This document shows positions 7,440-14,653 of a DNA stretch of 33,038 nucleotides, piece after piece. The translations under genes and the position numbers were made by a program. Every line of letters starts with the position of its first letter. The first letter of the stretch is position 1. This DNA is from JBOGFI01 sp050743365 (GTDB taxonomy: Bacteria; Actinomycetota; Acidimicrobiia; IMCC26256; JACDBD01), in contig JBOGFI010000162.1 in NCBI GenBank assembly GCA_050743365.1, positions 1 through 33,038 on the forward strand, given 5' to 3'. The notes beneath the pieces are model-generated. The model was given only the letters and a program-made list of their open reading frames with translations. It was not told where the DNA came from and ran no database searches.

Positions 7440-8384
7440 ATGCCAGAACTGCGGCGTGACGAGCTGACCGGTCTGTGGGCACTGATCGCGCCGGCGCGCG
7501 CGTCGCGCCCGTACACGTTCCCCTCGCCGTCGGCAGCATCGGCCGAGCCGCCTGCCGCCTGCCCGTTCTGTCCGGGGCACGAGGCGATGACCCCGCCCGA
7601 GGTCTATCGCACCGGCGAGGGCATGCGCGACACGAAGGGCTGGCGGATCCGCGTCTTCCCCAACCTGTACCCGATGGTAGGCGGTGACGACCCGGGGCCC
7701 GGCGCGTCCGGCGCCCATGAGGTGATGGTGCTGTCGCCCGAGCACAGGCGCTCGTTCGCGCAGCTCGCCGAGGAGGAGGCGGTCGCCGCCGTCACGGTGC
7801 TGCGCGACCGGGCGCGCCGCCACCTGGCATCGGGGCATTCGTATGTGGGCGCGTTCATCAATCACGGTTCGGCCGCCGGCGCGTCCATCGAGCACCCGCA
7901 CGGTCAGGTGGTGGCGCTCGACGTCGTGCCGCCGGTGGTCGAAGCCGCGCTGGCTCGAGTCGACGCGGCCGGCACCGATCTGGTGGCGGCGGCAGTGGCG
8001 GCGGCGCCCCGTGACGGGCTGGTGGTCGTCGACGGGCCGGCACCGGTGTGGTGCCCGGCCGCGTCCAGCGCCCCGTTCGAGATCCGCGTCGCCCACCGGT
8101 CGACCGGCGCCCGGTTCGACGAGGCGACCGACGCCGAGGTGGCCGCGGTGGCGCTGGCGGCGCGCGACGCGCTCGCCCGCCTGGCGGCCGTGCTCGGCGA
8201 CGCCCCGTACAGCCTCGTGGTGCATACCGCCCCGCAGGGGCGTGTGGGTACGTTCCACTGGTACGTCGAGATCAGACCCCGAATCAGCATCGCCGCGGGG
8301 TTCGAGCAGGCCACCGGGATCTACGTCAACATCGTTCCCCCCGAACGGGCCGCGAGGCAGCTGCGCGAGGCACCGCTCACATGA
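7440..8384 (+). CDS. galT: Galactose-1-phosphate uridylyltransferase family protein
   Basis: This HIT-superfamily enzyme of 314 residues transfers UMP between UDP-glucose and galactose-1-phosphate. The active-site motif is EHPHGQ (151-156), whose second His (H154) is the nucleophile that is uridylylated. CPFCPGHE (41-48) supplies the zinc-type cysteines, and NLYPMV and NHGSAAGASI are family segments. The C-terminus keeps HWYVEIRPR. The Leloir partners galK and galE are not nearby, so a related nucleotidyl-transfer activity (for example an ADP-sugar phosphorylase) is possible. The stop overlaps the start of the next gene in ATGA (8381-8384), so the two are translationally coupled. Confidence 0.85.
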   Translation: MPELRRDELTGLWALIAPARASRPYTFPSPSAASAEPPAACPFCPGHEAMTPPEVYRTGEGMRDTKGWRIRVFPNLYPMVGGDDPGPGASGAHEVMVLSPEHRRSFAQLAEEEAVAAVTVLRDRARRHLASGHSYVGAFINHGSAAGASIEHPHGQVVALDVVPPVVEAALARVDAAGTDLVAAAVAAAPRDGLVVVDGPAPVWCPAASSAPFEIRVAHRSTGARFDEATDAEVAAVALAARDALARLAAVLGDAPYSLVVHTAPQGRVGTFHWYVEIRPRISIAAGFEQATGIYVNIVPPERAARQLREAPLT

Positions 8385-8824
8385 GCATGGACGTGCGCCT
8401 CTGCGTCGTCATCGACGCCGCGCCCGCCGCGGTGTGGGCCGAGGTGGGGCGCATCGAGCGCCACGTCGAGTGGATGGCCGACGCCGAGTCGATCGCCTTC
8501 GTAGGGGAGCAACGCTCGGGTGCGGGCACCGAGTTCGAGTGCCGCACCCGGGTCGGGCCCCTGCGGACGACCGACGTCATGCGGGTCACCGAATGGGAGC
8601 CCGAGCGCGTGATGGGCATCGTGCACCGGGGGCTGTTCACCGGGACCGGTCGGTTCACCCTGCAGGAAGCGACCGGAGGCCGGACCCGCTTCTGCTGGGA
8701 CGAGCGCATCAGGTTCCCGTGGCGGACTGGCGGGCCCGTGGGCGAGCGGGCGGCCAGACCGATGTTGACGCGCGTGTGGCGGCGGAACCTCCGAGCCCTG
8801 AAGGCGCTCGTCGAGGGGGCTTGA
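8381..8824 (+). CDS. SRPBCC (START-like) domain protein
   Basis: The 147-residue protein has the polyketide-cyclase/START-like pattern: an N-terminal strand VRLCVVIDAAPAAVWAEVG, the W-x-x-W-like HVEWMADAESI turn, GAGTEFECRTRVGPLRTTDVMRV and a long C-terminal helix (PMLTRVWRRNLRALKAL). Such proteins bind hydrophobic ligands in a helix-grip cavity; the ligand cannot be predicted. It is coupled to galT by a 4-bp ATGA overlap. It converges on a crotonase gene 76 bp away. That gap holds only a 10-bp palindrome (GCAGCGCTGC, 8841-8850) and nothing else recognised. Confidence 0.8.
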   Translation: MSMDVRLCVVIDAAPAAVWAEVGRIERHVEWMADAESIAFVGEQRSGAGTEFECRTRVGPLRTTDVMRVTEWEPERVMGIVHRGLFTGTGRFTLQEATGGRTRFCWDERIRFPWRTGGPVGERAARPMLTRVWRRNLRALKALVEGA

Positions 8825-8900
8825 CACCGGCTACGACCAGGCAGCGCTGCACTCGTCCCGGTCATCCGGCAGCTCGCGCCACTCGGCGAACTTCCCGTCC

Positions 8901-9677
8901 CTAGGTGCCCGTGAACTCCGCCTTCCCGGGTCCGTGCTCGAGGAAGCTCTGCACGCCGATCCGGGCATCGTCGGTGCCGAACACGTCGATGAAGGCGTCG
9001 GCCTCGAGGTCGAGGCCCGCGGCGAGCGCGCGGTCGAGCCCGCCGTCGATCGCCCGCTTCGCCAGCCCCATCGCCACCACCGCGCCCGCGGCGAAGGTGG
9101 CGGCCCATTCGAGCGCGGCGTCGACGAGCTCGCCCGCCGGGACGACGCGGTCGACCAGCCCGATGGCCAGCGCCTCGTCGGCGCGCACCTGGCGGCCGCT
9201 CCAGATGATCTCCTTGGCCCGCGCCGGGCCCACCAGGCGGGGCAGGCGCTGGGTGGCGCCGGCGCCGGGGATGATGCCGAGCAGGATCTCGGGCTGACCG
9301 AGGCGGGCCGAGTCGGCGGCGATCCGCAGGTCGCACGCCATCGCGAGCTCGAGGCCGCCACCGAGGGCGACGCCGTTGACGGCGGCGATCACCGGGCGCG
9401 GGATCGCGGCCACGGCGTCGGACGCGCCCCTGAAGGCGGCGCCGATGTCGCGCGCGGCGCGCTGGTCGCCGAACTCGCCGATGTCGGCGCCAGCGGCGAA
9501 TGCCTTCGCGCCCCCCGCCACCACGACCGCCTTGACCGCCGGGTCTTGCGCGAGCTCCCGGGCGGCGACCTCGACCTCGCCCAGCAGCGCACGCGACAGC
9601 GCATTCAACGGCGGGCGGTCGATCCGCACCATCGTCACGCCGCCGGCGCGCCGCTCGGTGGTCACGAACTCGGGCAT
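8901..9677 (-). CDS. Enoyl-CoA hydratase (crotonase family)
   Basis: A 258-residue crotonase with both catalytic glutamates of canonical hydratases: E110 in NGVALGGGLELAMACD and E130 in GQPEILLGIIPGAGATQRLPRLVG. The oxyanion-hole segment is AFAAGADIGEF (60-69). It should hydrate 2-trans-enoyl-CoA in fatty acid or branched-chain acyl-CoA breakdown. The ATG is preceded by GGAACGGAGCG, a usable Shine-Dalgarno, so unlike many neighbours this gene has a leader. The leader contains short direct repeats. No partner acyl-CoA dehydrogenase or thiolase is in the window. Confidence 0.9.
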   Translation of the reverse strand: MPEFVTTERRAGGVTMVRIDRPPLNALSRALLGEVEVAARELAQDPAVKAVVVAGGAKAFAAGADIGEFGDQRAARDIGAAFRGASDAVAAIPRPVIAAVNGVALGGGLELAMACDLRIAADSARLGQPEILLGIIPGAGATQRLPRLVGPARAKEIIWSGRQVRADEALAIGLVDRVVPAGELVDAALEWAATFAAGAVVAMGLAKRAIDGGLDRALAAGLDLEADAFIDVFGTDDARIGVQSFLEHGPGKAEFTGT

Positions 9678-9773
9678 CGCTCCGTTCCTCTTCCCGGGTC
9701 ACTCCGTGCCACTTCCTGGGTCACTCCGCTCCGGCGTCCCGCTCGTCCGAGCACGCCTCCGCTCCGTTCCTCT
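9678..9773. repeat. Cluster of short direct repeats upstream of the crotonase gene
   Basis: Two nested repeat pairs lie in this 96-bp stretch. CGCTCCGTTCCTCT occurs at 9678-9691 and again, identical over 14 bp, at 9760-9773. CTTCCCGGGTCACTCCG (9690-9706) recurs with one mismatch at 9712-9728, a 22-bp period. The region is the 5' leader of the crotonase gene on the minus strand, so one repeat copy carries the gene's ribosome-binding site. It looks like local duplication of the leader. Confidence 0.6.
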
Positions 9774-9782
9774 GGGCGGAGG

Positions 9783-10433
9783 CTACCGACCGGCGCGCGG
9801 GAACAGCACCTCGCTCCCGATGGGTCGGAAGCCGGCGGCGAGGACCGACCGCACCGACGCCGCGTTCCCCGGCGCGACCTGCGCGAACAGCGGCTCGCCC
9901 TCGGGCACCCGACCGCGAGCCGCGAGCGCAAGTCGGCGGCCGAGCCCGCGGTTGCGCCCCTGGGGATCGACCTCGAACGCGAACTCCCACCGGCCCGCGA
10001 GGCCGCAGCCGAGCACGAGGACTCCCAGCTCGTCGGGGTCCGTGAACACCTGCACGTTGGTGCGGTGGCGGGACGCCCGCCGCACGCGCGGGTGGTCAGA
10101 CGCACCCGGCGCCGCGATGAGCGTGAGGTCGGGCTCGGGCGGCGTGCCGGTGGCCGCGAGCACGAGGTCGTGGCTCCCGGGCCGGCTCCCGACGCGCTCA
10201 CCCAGCCAGAAGAGGAAGGCGGCCGCCATCCAGTCGCCGAAGTTCCCCGGCGCGAGAACCGCACGCACGTCCTCCTGGTCCACGTCGGCCGCTACCACGA
10301 GGTGAGCGGTGAACCCGACAACGGCGTCGACCGGACCGGGTGGCGCCGGAACCACCTCGACCTGCCCGTCGGGCGGCGGAAGGGAACCGGCGGCCGCCGC
10401 CCGGAGGACCCGGATGAGTGGATGACCCCCCAC
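9783..10433 (-). CDS. GNAT-family N-acetyltransferase
   Basis: The 216-residue protein ends in a GNAT core: the beta-strand EFAFEVDPQGRNRGLGRRLALAARG holds the acetyl-CoA pyrophosphate-binding Q-x-x-G-x-G/A pattern (QGRNRGLG). It is followed by FAQVAPGNAASVRSVLAAGFRPIGSEVLF, the usual N-x-x-S...GF motif. The N-terminal 120 residues are not obviously GNAT and may hold the acceptor-specific part. The substrate is unknown. The GTG start lies 7 nt behind TAGCCT, the leaderless arrangement seen at several genes here, which supports this start although the codon is not ATG. Confidence 0.75.
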   Translation of the reverse strand: MGGHPLIRVLRAAAAGSLPPPDGQVEVVPAPPGPVDAVVGFTAHLVVAADVDQEDVRAVLAPGNFGDWMAAAFLFWLGERVGSRPGSHDLVLAATGTPPEPDLTLIAAPGASDHPRVRRASRHRTNVQVFTDPDELGVLVLGCGLAGRWEFAFEVDPQGRNRGLGRRLALAARGRVPEGEPLFAQVAPGNAASVRSVLAAGFRPIGSEVLFPRAGR

Positions 10434-10440
10434 AGCCGGC

Positions 10441-10446
10441 AGGCTA
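10441..10446 (-). promoter_or_regulatory. Leaderless -10 box of the GNAT gene
   Basis: TAGCCT on the minus strand ends 7 nt before the GTG start at 10433. It fits TANNNT plus 6-8 nt, with transcription starting on the start codon. Confidence 0.5.
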
Positions 10447-10452
10447 TTTCGC

Positions 10453-10472
10453 CCGGCGACCGGTCCCGCCGG
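10453..10472 (-). terminator. 6-bp stem-loop 3' of meaB
   Basis: CCGGCG (10453-10458) pairs with CGCCGG (10467-10472) around an 8-nt loop, starting 6 nt after the meaB stop on the minus strand. It could separate the nifU-meaB unit from the GNAT promoter. There is no T-tract and the stem is short. Confidence 0.35.
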
Positions 10473-10478
10473 CCGCCG

Positions 10479-11420
10479 CTACGAGCCGCTCAGCAGCTCG
10501 TCAGCGGCGGCATAGGGATCGAGCTCGCGGGCCGCGACCTGGCCGACGAGCTTGTCGAACCGCTCCCCCGCGCAGACGTCGTCGACCCGGGCCCGCAGGC
10601 GTTCGAGCACGATCGCGCGCAGCTCCTCGCGCAGCCGGTCCTCGCGACGGCGGTCGAGCCGGCCGTCGGTCTCGAGGAACGCGCGGTGCGAGAGGACCGC
10701 CTCCCACAGCTCATCGACGCCCTTGGCGTCGGTGGCCACCGTCTCGACGATCGGCGGGCGCCAGTCGCGCTGCCCCGCCAGCTCGAGCATCAGCTCGAGG
10801 TCGCGCACGGTGTCGGCCGTACCCTCGCGGTCCGCCTTGTTGACCACGAGGACGTCACCGATCTCGAGCAGTCCGGCCTTGGCGGCCTGCACGCCGTCGC
10901 CCCACCCGGGGTTCAGGACCACCATCGTCGTGTCGGCCGCACCGGCGACCTCGACCTCGACCTGCCCCACGCCCACGGTCTCGACGATGATCCACGGCTT
11001 TCCGGCGGCGTCGAGGACGCGCACCGCCTGCGGGGTTGCGAGCGCGAGGCCACCGAGGTGGCCCCGGGTAGCCATCGAGCGGATGAACACGCCCTCGTCG
11101 GTGGCGTGGTCCTGCATGCGCACGCGGTCCCCGAGGATGGCGCCACCGGTGAAGGGGCTGGTCGGGTCGACCGCGAGAACGCCGACCTCGAGACCGTCAC
11201 GCCGGATGCGGGCGATGAGCTTGTCCGTGAGCGTCGACTTGCCCGAGCCGGGCGCGCCGGTGACGCCGACGGTGAACCCGTCGCCCGTGTGCCGGTACAG
11301 GTCGGCCACCGCCCCGACGGCGGCGTCGCCGCCGGTCTCCACCAACGAGATCAGCCTGGCGATGGCGCCATGGTCGCCCTGGCGCGCCGCTCCGACGAGC
11401 GCCGCCGGGTCGGGAGCCAT
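10479..11420 (-). CDS. meaB: MeaB-type GTPase, chaperone of a B12-dependent acyl-CoA mutase
   Basis: This 313-residue G3E-family GTPase protects and reloads adenosylcobalamin-dependent acyl-CoA mutases. Motifs: Walker A GVTGAPGSGKST (52-63), the DPTSPFTGGAILGDRVRMQDH switch segment, IRSMATRGHLGGLA, ETVGVGQVEVEV (Walker B region) and NKAD for guanine recognition. The natural client in this window is the mutase large subunit at 19107-20741, about 8 kb away. It starts 4 bp after the nifU stop, so it is probably the second gene of that transcript. Confidence 0.92.
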   Translation of the reverse strand: MAPDPAALVGAARQGDHGAIARLISLVETGGDAAVGAVADLYRHTGDGFTVGVTGAPGSGKSTLTDKLIARIRRDGLEVGVLAVDPTSPFTGGAILGDRVRMQDHATDEGVFIRSMATRGHLGGLALATPQAVRVLDAAGKPWIIVETVGVGQVEVEVAGAADTTMVVLNPGWGDGVQAAKAGLLEIGDVLVVNKADREGTADTVRDLELMLELAGQRDWRPPIVETVATDAKGVDELWEAVLSHRAFLETDGRLDRRREDRLREELRAIVLERLRARVDDVCAGERFDKLVGQVAARELDPYAAADELLSGS

Positions 11421-11424
11421 CCGC

Positions 11425-11676
11425 TCAGTCCGCGACGACCTCGGTGACGCCGGGAGCGCGGTCCATGATGATGCGCTCGACGCCGGCCTTGAGGGTCATC
11501 ATGGACACGGGGCAGGTGCCACAAGCACCCACGAGGCTGACGTGCACGACGTTGTCGCCGTCGATGCCGCTGAGCATGATGTCGCCGCCGTCGCTCTGAA
11601 GGGCGGGCCGGATGGCCTCGATGGCCTCGATCACCTGCGCTTCGAGGTCGCCGGCGGTATCGGTCTCAGTGGGCAT
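11425..11676 (-). CDS. NifU C-terminal-domain iron-sulfur scaffold protein
   Basis: A stand-alone 83-residue NifU C-terminal domain (NfuA-like). It carries the cluster-binding CxxC in GACGTCPVSMMTLK and the typical ALQSDGGDIMLSGIDG strand. Such proteins transiently hold a [4Fe-4S] cluster and pass it to apo-enzymes. A longer frame is possible from a TTG 30 bp upstream. The ATG at 11676 was chosen because AGGAG lies 8 nt before it and the family homology begins shortly after. It is followed closely by meaB; the functional link between the two is not known. Confidence 0.88.
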   Translation of the reverse strand: MPTETDTAGDLEAQVIEAIEAIRPALQSDGGDIMLSGIDGDNVVHVSLVGACGTCPVSMMTLKAGVERIIMDRAPGVTEVVAD

Positions 11677-11784
11677 AACGGGAACTCCTGGGGTCGCCTC
11701 GTGCAACCCGTCCAGTATCGCAGGTGTTCCCCGGACGGACGGGAAGGGGGAAATACCCGGCTCGCGCCGGTGGATGGCAGGCCT

Positions 11785-13044
11785 TCAGTTGACGCGGGTG
11801 ACGGCGGCGCCGAGCGAGCTGAGCTTGCCGGCCAGGTCGGGGTAGCCCCGGTCGACGTGGTGGGGGGAGAGGACGGCGGTCTCCCCGTCGGCCCGCAGGC
11901 CCGCCAGCACCAGCGCGGCGCCGGCTCGCACGTCCAGGGCGCGCACGGGCGCGGCCGACAGCCGTGAGACGCCCCGCACCACGGCGTGGCGACCCTCGTT
12001 GCGGATGTCGGCGCCCATGCGGTTGAGCTCGCCGACGAAGCTGAACCGGTTGTCGAAGACGTTCTCGGTGACGATGGCCGTGCCCTCGGCGGTCGCGAGG
12101 GTCGCCACGGCAAGGGGCATGAAGTCGGTGGCGAACCCGGGGTACGGCAGGGTGGCGACGTCGACGGCGCGGAGGCGCTCGTCGGCCCGGACCCGGAGGC
12201 CGTCGGGGGTGGGCGAGACCTTGAGGCCCATCTCCTCGAGCTTCAGCACCACCATCTCGAGGTGCTCGAGACGAGTGCCCTCGATGTCGATCTCGCCGCC
12301 CGCGACCCCGCACGCCATGAGGAAGGTGCCGGCCTCGATGCGGTCGCCCATGAGCCGGCTCTCGACCGGCGTCACTGCATCGACGCCGTCGATCTCGATG
12401 GTGGAGGTGCCAGCCCCGTAGACCTGGGCCCCCATCCGGTTGAGGAACGCAGCCAGGTCGGTGATCTCGGGCTCGCGCGCCGCGTTCTCGATGATCGTCT
12501 GGCCCTGGGCGAGCACGGCCGCCGTGAGCAGGTTCTCGGTGGCGCCGACGCTGGGGAACTCGAGCACGACCCGTGCGCCGCGTAGGGTGCGGCACCGCGC
12601 CTCGATGAAACCGTGGACGACGCGGAGCTCGGCGCCCATGCTCTCGAGGCCGCGGAAGTGCATGTCGAGCTTGCGACTCCCGATGTTGTCGCCTCCCGGC
12701 ATGGCGACCCGGGCCTCGCCGCAGCGGGCGAGCAGGGGGCCGAGCACGTTGATCGAGGCGCGCAGGCGTGTGACGAGCTCGTACGGCGCCTCCGGGACGA
12801 GGGGGCCCGCGGCGTCGACCCGCAGCTCGTCGTCGCCGATCCAATCGACGCCGGCGCCAATCGCGCGCATCACGTCGAGCATCACGCCGAGGTCGGCGAC
12901 GCGCGTGACGTTGCGCAGCACCGTCGTGCCGGGGGCGAGGAGCGCCGCCGCCATCTGCTTGAGGCCCGCGTTCTTGGTCGCGCCCGAGACGCGAACGGTC
13001 CCGCAGAGCGGAGCGCCCGATCGCACCAGGAATCGATCGGTCAT
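11785..13044 (-). CDS. murA: UDP-N-acetylglucosamine 1-carboxyvinyltransferase (MurA), Asp type
   Basis: The first committed enzyme of peptidoglycan synthesis transfers enolpyruvate from PEP to UDP-GlcNAc in the cytoplasm. At 419 residues it has the usual length. The N-terminal motif reads SGATKNAGLKQM (20-31), one residue longer than the common SGAKN. The catalytic loop reads MPGGDNIGSRKLDMH (115-129): the position of E. coli Cys115, the fosfomycin target, is Asp119, as in mycobacterial MurA. FPSVGATENLLTAAVLA and the C-terminal PHHVDRGYPDLAGKL are family motifs. Its ATG overlaps the stop of the upstream crotonase gene (ATGA, 13041-13044), so translation is coupled. No convincing terminator follows. 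Confidence 0.93.
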   Translation of the reverse strand: MTDRFLVRSGAPLCGTVRVSGATKNAGLKQMAAALLAPGTTVLRNVTRVADLGVMLDVMRAIGAGVDWIGDDELRVDAAGPLVPEAPYELVTRLRASINVLGPLLARCGEARVAMPGGDNIGSRKLDMHFRGLESMGAELRVVHGFIEARCRTLRGARVVLEFPSVGATENLLTAAVLAQGQTIIENAAREPEITDLAAFLNRMGAQVYGAGTSTIEIDGVDAVTPVESRLMGDRIEAGTFLMACGVAGGEIDIEGTRLEHLEMVVLKLEEMGLKVSPTPDGLRVRADERLRAVDVATLPYPGFATDFMPLAVATLATAEGTAIVTENVFDNRFSFVGELNRMGADIRNEGRHAVVRGVSRLSAAPVRALDVRAGAALVLAGLRADGETAVLSPHHVDRGYPDLAGKLSSLGAAVTRVN

Positions 13045-13880
13045 CGACCGTGGTACTCCGGCGGGCGTTGCTCGACGAAGGCGGCGATCGCCTCCTTCAT
13101 GTCGTCGGAGCGGATGCACGTGGCCTGGCCCTCGGCCTCGATGCGCAGCCCGTCGCGGATGCCGCTGTCGATGGCCGCGTTGACGGCGCGTTTGGCGGCC
13201 CGAACCGCGAGCGGCGGCCGGGCGGCGATCGCCGCCGCCAGCTCGCTCGCGGCGACCTCGAGCTCGGCGTCGTCGACGAGCTGCTCGACGAGGCCGATGC
13301 GGAAGGCTTCGTCGGCGTCGACCCGCGCCGCCCTGAAGATCAGCTCCTTCGCCTTGCCGGCGCCGACGATGCGGGGCAATCGCTGCGTGCCCCCGAGGTC
13401 GGGGATGATGCCGTACTCGAACTCGAGGAGGCCGAGCTTCGTGCCCCGCGCCACCACGCGGATGTCGCACGCGAGCGCGAGCTGGAGACCGGCGCCGAAC
13501 GCGTAGCCGCGCACCGCCGCCACCGTCGCGAACGGTGACTCCGCCAGCCACGTGAACGAGTCCTGCGTCTTCATGATGGCGTCGACCACGGGGTCGTCGT
13601 GGCGGGCGCCCGCGTCGGGGCCCGCGCCCAGCCCGCCGTCCCCCGAGGCGTCGTCCCCGCCCAGGGTGTCGCCACCGAAGACCGACGTGTCGATGCCGCT
13701 CGAGAAGGCACGGCCCTCGCCGATGACCACGAGGACGCGCAGCTCGGGGTCGTCGCGCAGCCGCTCACCGAGCTCGCGCAGCTCGCGCCACATCTCGACC
13801 GTGAAGGAGTTGAGCTTCTCGGGCCGGTTGAGCCGCAGCCACCCGACGTGGCCGTCGCGCTCGAGGCGCAGCGTGCGCAT
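13041..13880 (-). CDS. Enoyl-CoA hydratase/isomerase family protein with altered active site
   Basis: A 279-residue crotonase-fold protein. The oxyanion-hole region (FSSGIDTSVFGG) is followed by a Gly/Asp-rich insert (about 69-97) absent from the crotonase at 8901-9677. The first catalytic glutamate is replaced by glutamine (GAGLQLALACD, Q133). The second is kept (LLEFEYGIIPDLGGTQRLP, E153), with D161 close by. That pattern makes simple hydration less likely and fits isomerase-like or specialised crotonases. It is coupled to murA by a 4-bp overlap, an unexpected pairing. The start lies 6 nt behind TAACCT, which suggests a leaderless message. Confidence 0.82.
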   Translation of the reverse strand: MRTLRLERDGHVGWLRLNRPEKLNSFTVEMWRELRELGERLRDDPELRVLVVIGEGRAFSSGIDTSVFGGDTLGGDDASGDGGLGAGPDAGARHDDPVVDAIMKTQDSFTWLAESPFATVAAVRGYAFGAGLQLALACDIRVVARGTKLGLLEFEYGIIPDLGGTQRLPRIVGAGKAKELIFRAARVDADEAFRIGLVEQLVDDAELEVAASELAAAIAARPPLAVRAAKRAVNAAIDSGIRDGLRIEAEGQATCIRSDDMKEAIAAFVEQRPPEYHGR

Positions 13881-13886
13881 GCCCGC

Positions 13887-13892
13887 AGGTTA
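13887..13892 (-). promoter_or_regulatory. Leaderless -10 box of the crotonase-murA unit
   Basis: TAACCT (minus strand) ends 6 nt before the crotonase ATG at 13880 and overlaps the TAA stop of the upstream cyclase gene. It would let the crotonase-murA pair be transcribed independently of the cyclase. Confidence 0.5.
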
Positions 13893-14402
13893 CAGGTGCA
13901 GCTCCGCAGTGACGGGGAGCGACAGCCGCTCGACCGCAACCGGCTGCACGAACCCGGGCACGTTGCGGATGCCCATCGGGCGCGCCTCGGCCCAGTCGGG
14001 CTTGAACCGGGCGAGCTCGGCGCTTGCAACCACCTCGTTGGGCTCGGCCGCGTCGCACAGCCGTGCCGCCAGGTTGACCGGGCCACCGATGTAGTCGTCG
14101 CCCTCGAAGAGGATCACCTCGCCGCCCGCCATGCCTGCCCGGATGGGCAGCGCCACCCCGGCGCTCTCGATCCGGCTGGCAAGCTCGACGACCGCGGCGA
14201 CGAGCTGCCACGGCTCGGTGCTCACGAACATGGCGCCGTCACCGAGCCACTTCGCCACGCGGACGCCGTACTCGGACGCGAGCTCGCGAACGACAGCGCG
14301 GAAGTCGGTGAGGACGGCCACCGACTCCTCGTCACCGTGCGCGTCGGTGAAGCGGGTGAACCCGCAAAGGTCGACAAAGGCGAAGGAGCGCTCGACTCGC
14401 AT
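13890..14402 (-). CDS. Single-domain class III adenylate/guanylate cyclase
   Basis: The 170-residue protein is essentially one cyclase homology domain. Visible catalytic positions are the first metal-binding Asp in FVDLCGFT (D11), a Lys before the second metal Asp in KWLGDGAMF (K51, D55), and the transition-state Asn/Arg pair in GGPVNLAARL (N110, R114). It therefore looks catalytically complete as a homodimer. There is no sensor, HAMP or membrane segment, so it should be cytosolic. The ATG at 14402 was preferred over a GTG 18 bp upstream because GGGAG lies at a proper distance before it. A cAMP source is relevant to the CRP-type site at the atp promoter. Confidence 0.85.
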   Translation of the reverse strand: MRVERSFAFVDLCGFTRFTDAHGDEESVAVLTDFRAVVRELASEYGVRVAKWLGDGAMFVSTEPWQLVAAVVELASRIESAGVALPIRAGMAGGEVILFEGDDYIGGPVNLAARLCDAAEPNEVVASAELARFKPDWAEARPMGIRNVPGFVQPVAVERLSLPVTAELHL

Positions 14403-14524
14403 GGCTTCATTCTCCCGCACCGACGGGCGCCGGGACCGATCGATTGCGGTCGTTTCACACAGCGTTCGCGGGGTGTTCGTCGTCCAGGCAGGTCACGTCG
14501 TCGCCGGCCGCAGCCGTGTGACGC

Positions 14525-14653
14525 ATGTCTCACCCGGTCTACGGCAAGGTCAGCCTGCGCTGGATTCTCGTGCACATGCTGGAGGAGACCGCCCGCCACG
14601 CCGGGCACCTCGACCTGATGCGCGAGCAGCTCGACGGCGCCACCGGCGACTAG
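14525..14653 (+). pseudogene. C-terminal remnant of a DinB/DUF664-family protein
   Basis: A 42-codon frame encodes only the last helix of the DinB/DUF664 family: SLRWILVHMLEETARHAGHL followed by DLMREQLDG. Full-length members have about 160-170 residues and a four-helix metal-binding bundle. The conserved His of HAGH remains, but the rest of the metal site and the N-terminal three quarters are gone. An in-frame TGA lies at 14519-14521, directly upstream. The 122 bp between it and the cyclase start hold no more of the family. It could in principle be translated from the ATG at 14525, but decay is more likely. Its TAG shares a CTAG with the stop of the converging hydrolase. Confidence 0.7.

Noticed and set aside
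5951..7459. A 502-codon plus-strand frame opposite the LpdA-type gene
   Set aside because: The opposite strand encodes a complete flavoprotein with FAD and NAD motifs; the frame is a shadow.
8821..8826. TTGACA, a perfect -35 hexamer, at the end of the SRPBCC gene
   Set aside because: No -10 box lies 16-18 bp downstream and no plus-strand gene begins nearby; it overlaps the TGA stop by coincidence.
8934..11447. An 837-codon open frame on the plus strand across the crotonase, GNAT and meaB genes
   Set aside because: It is antisense to three well-supported genes, has no family motif and is made of Arg/Gly/Ala/Asp-rich low-information sequence, as expected for a GC-rich antisense frame.
11757..11770. 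Possible terminator 3' of murA region (CCGGC-TCGC-GCCGG)
   Set aside because: Only a 5-bp stem without T-run, and it lies between the nifU leader and the murA stop where it could serve neither gene clearly.
14434..14451. GACCG-N8-CGGTC inverted repeat upstream of the cyclase gene as an operator
   Set aside because: Five-base arms rich in G and C are frequent in this DNA and no promoter elements frame it; kept only as a weak possibility.
5522..14653. Convergent gene pairs whose stops share a CTAG (5522-5525 and 14650-14653) as a special signal
   Set aside because: TAG read on both strands needs CTAG, so in a compact genome such overlaps arise simply; two cases are not evidence of function.
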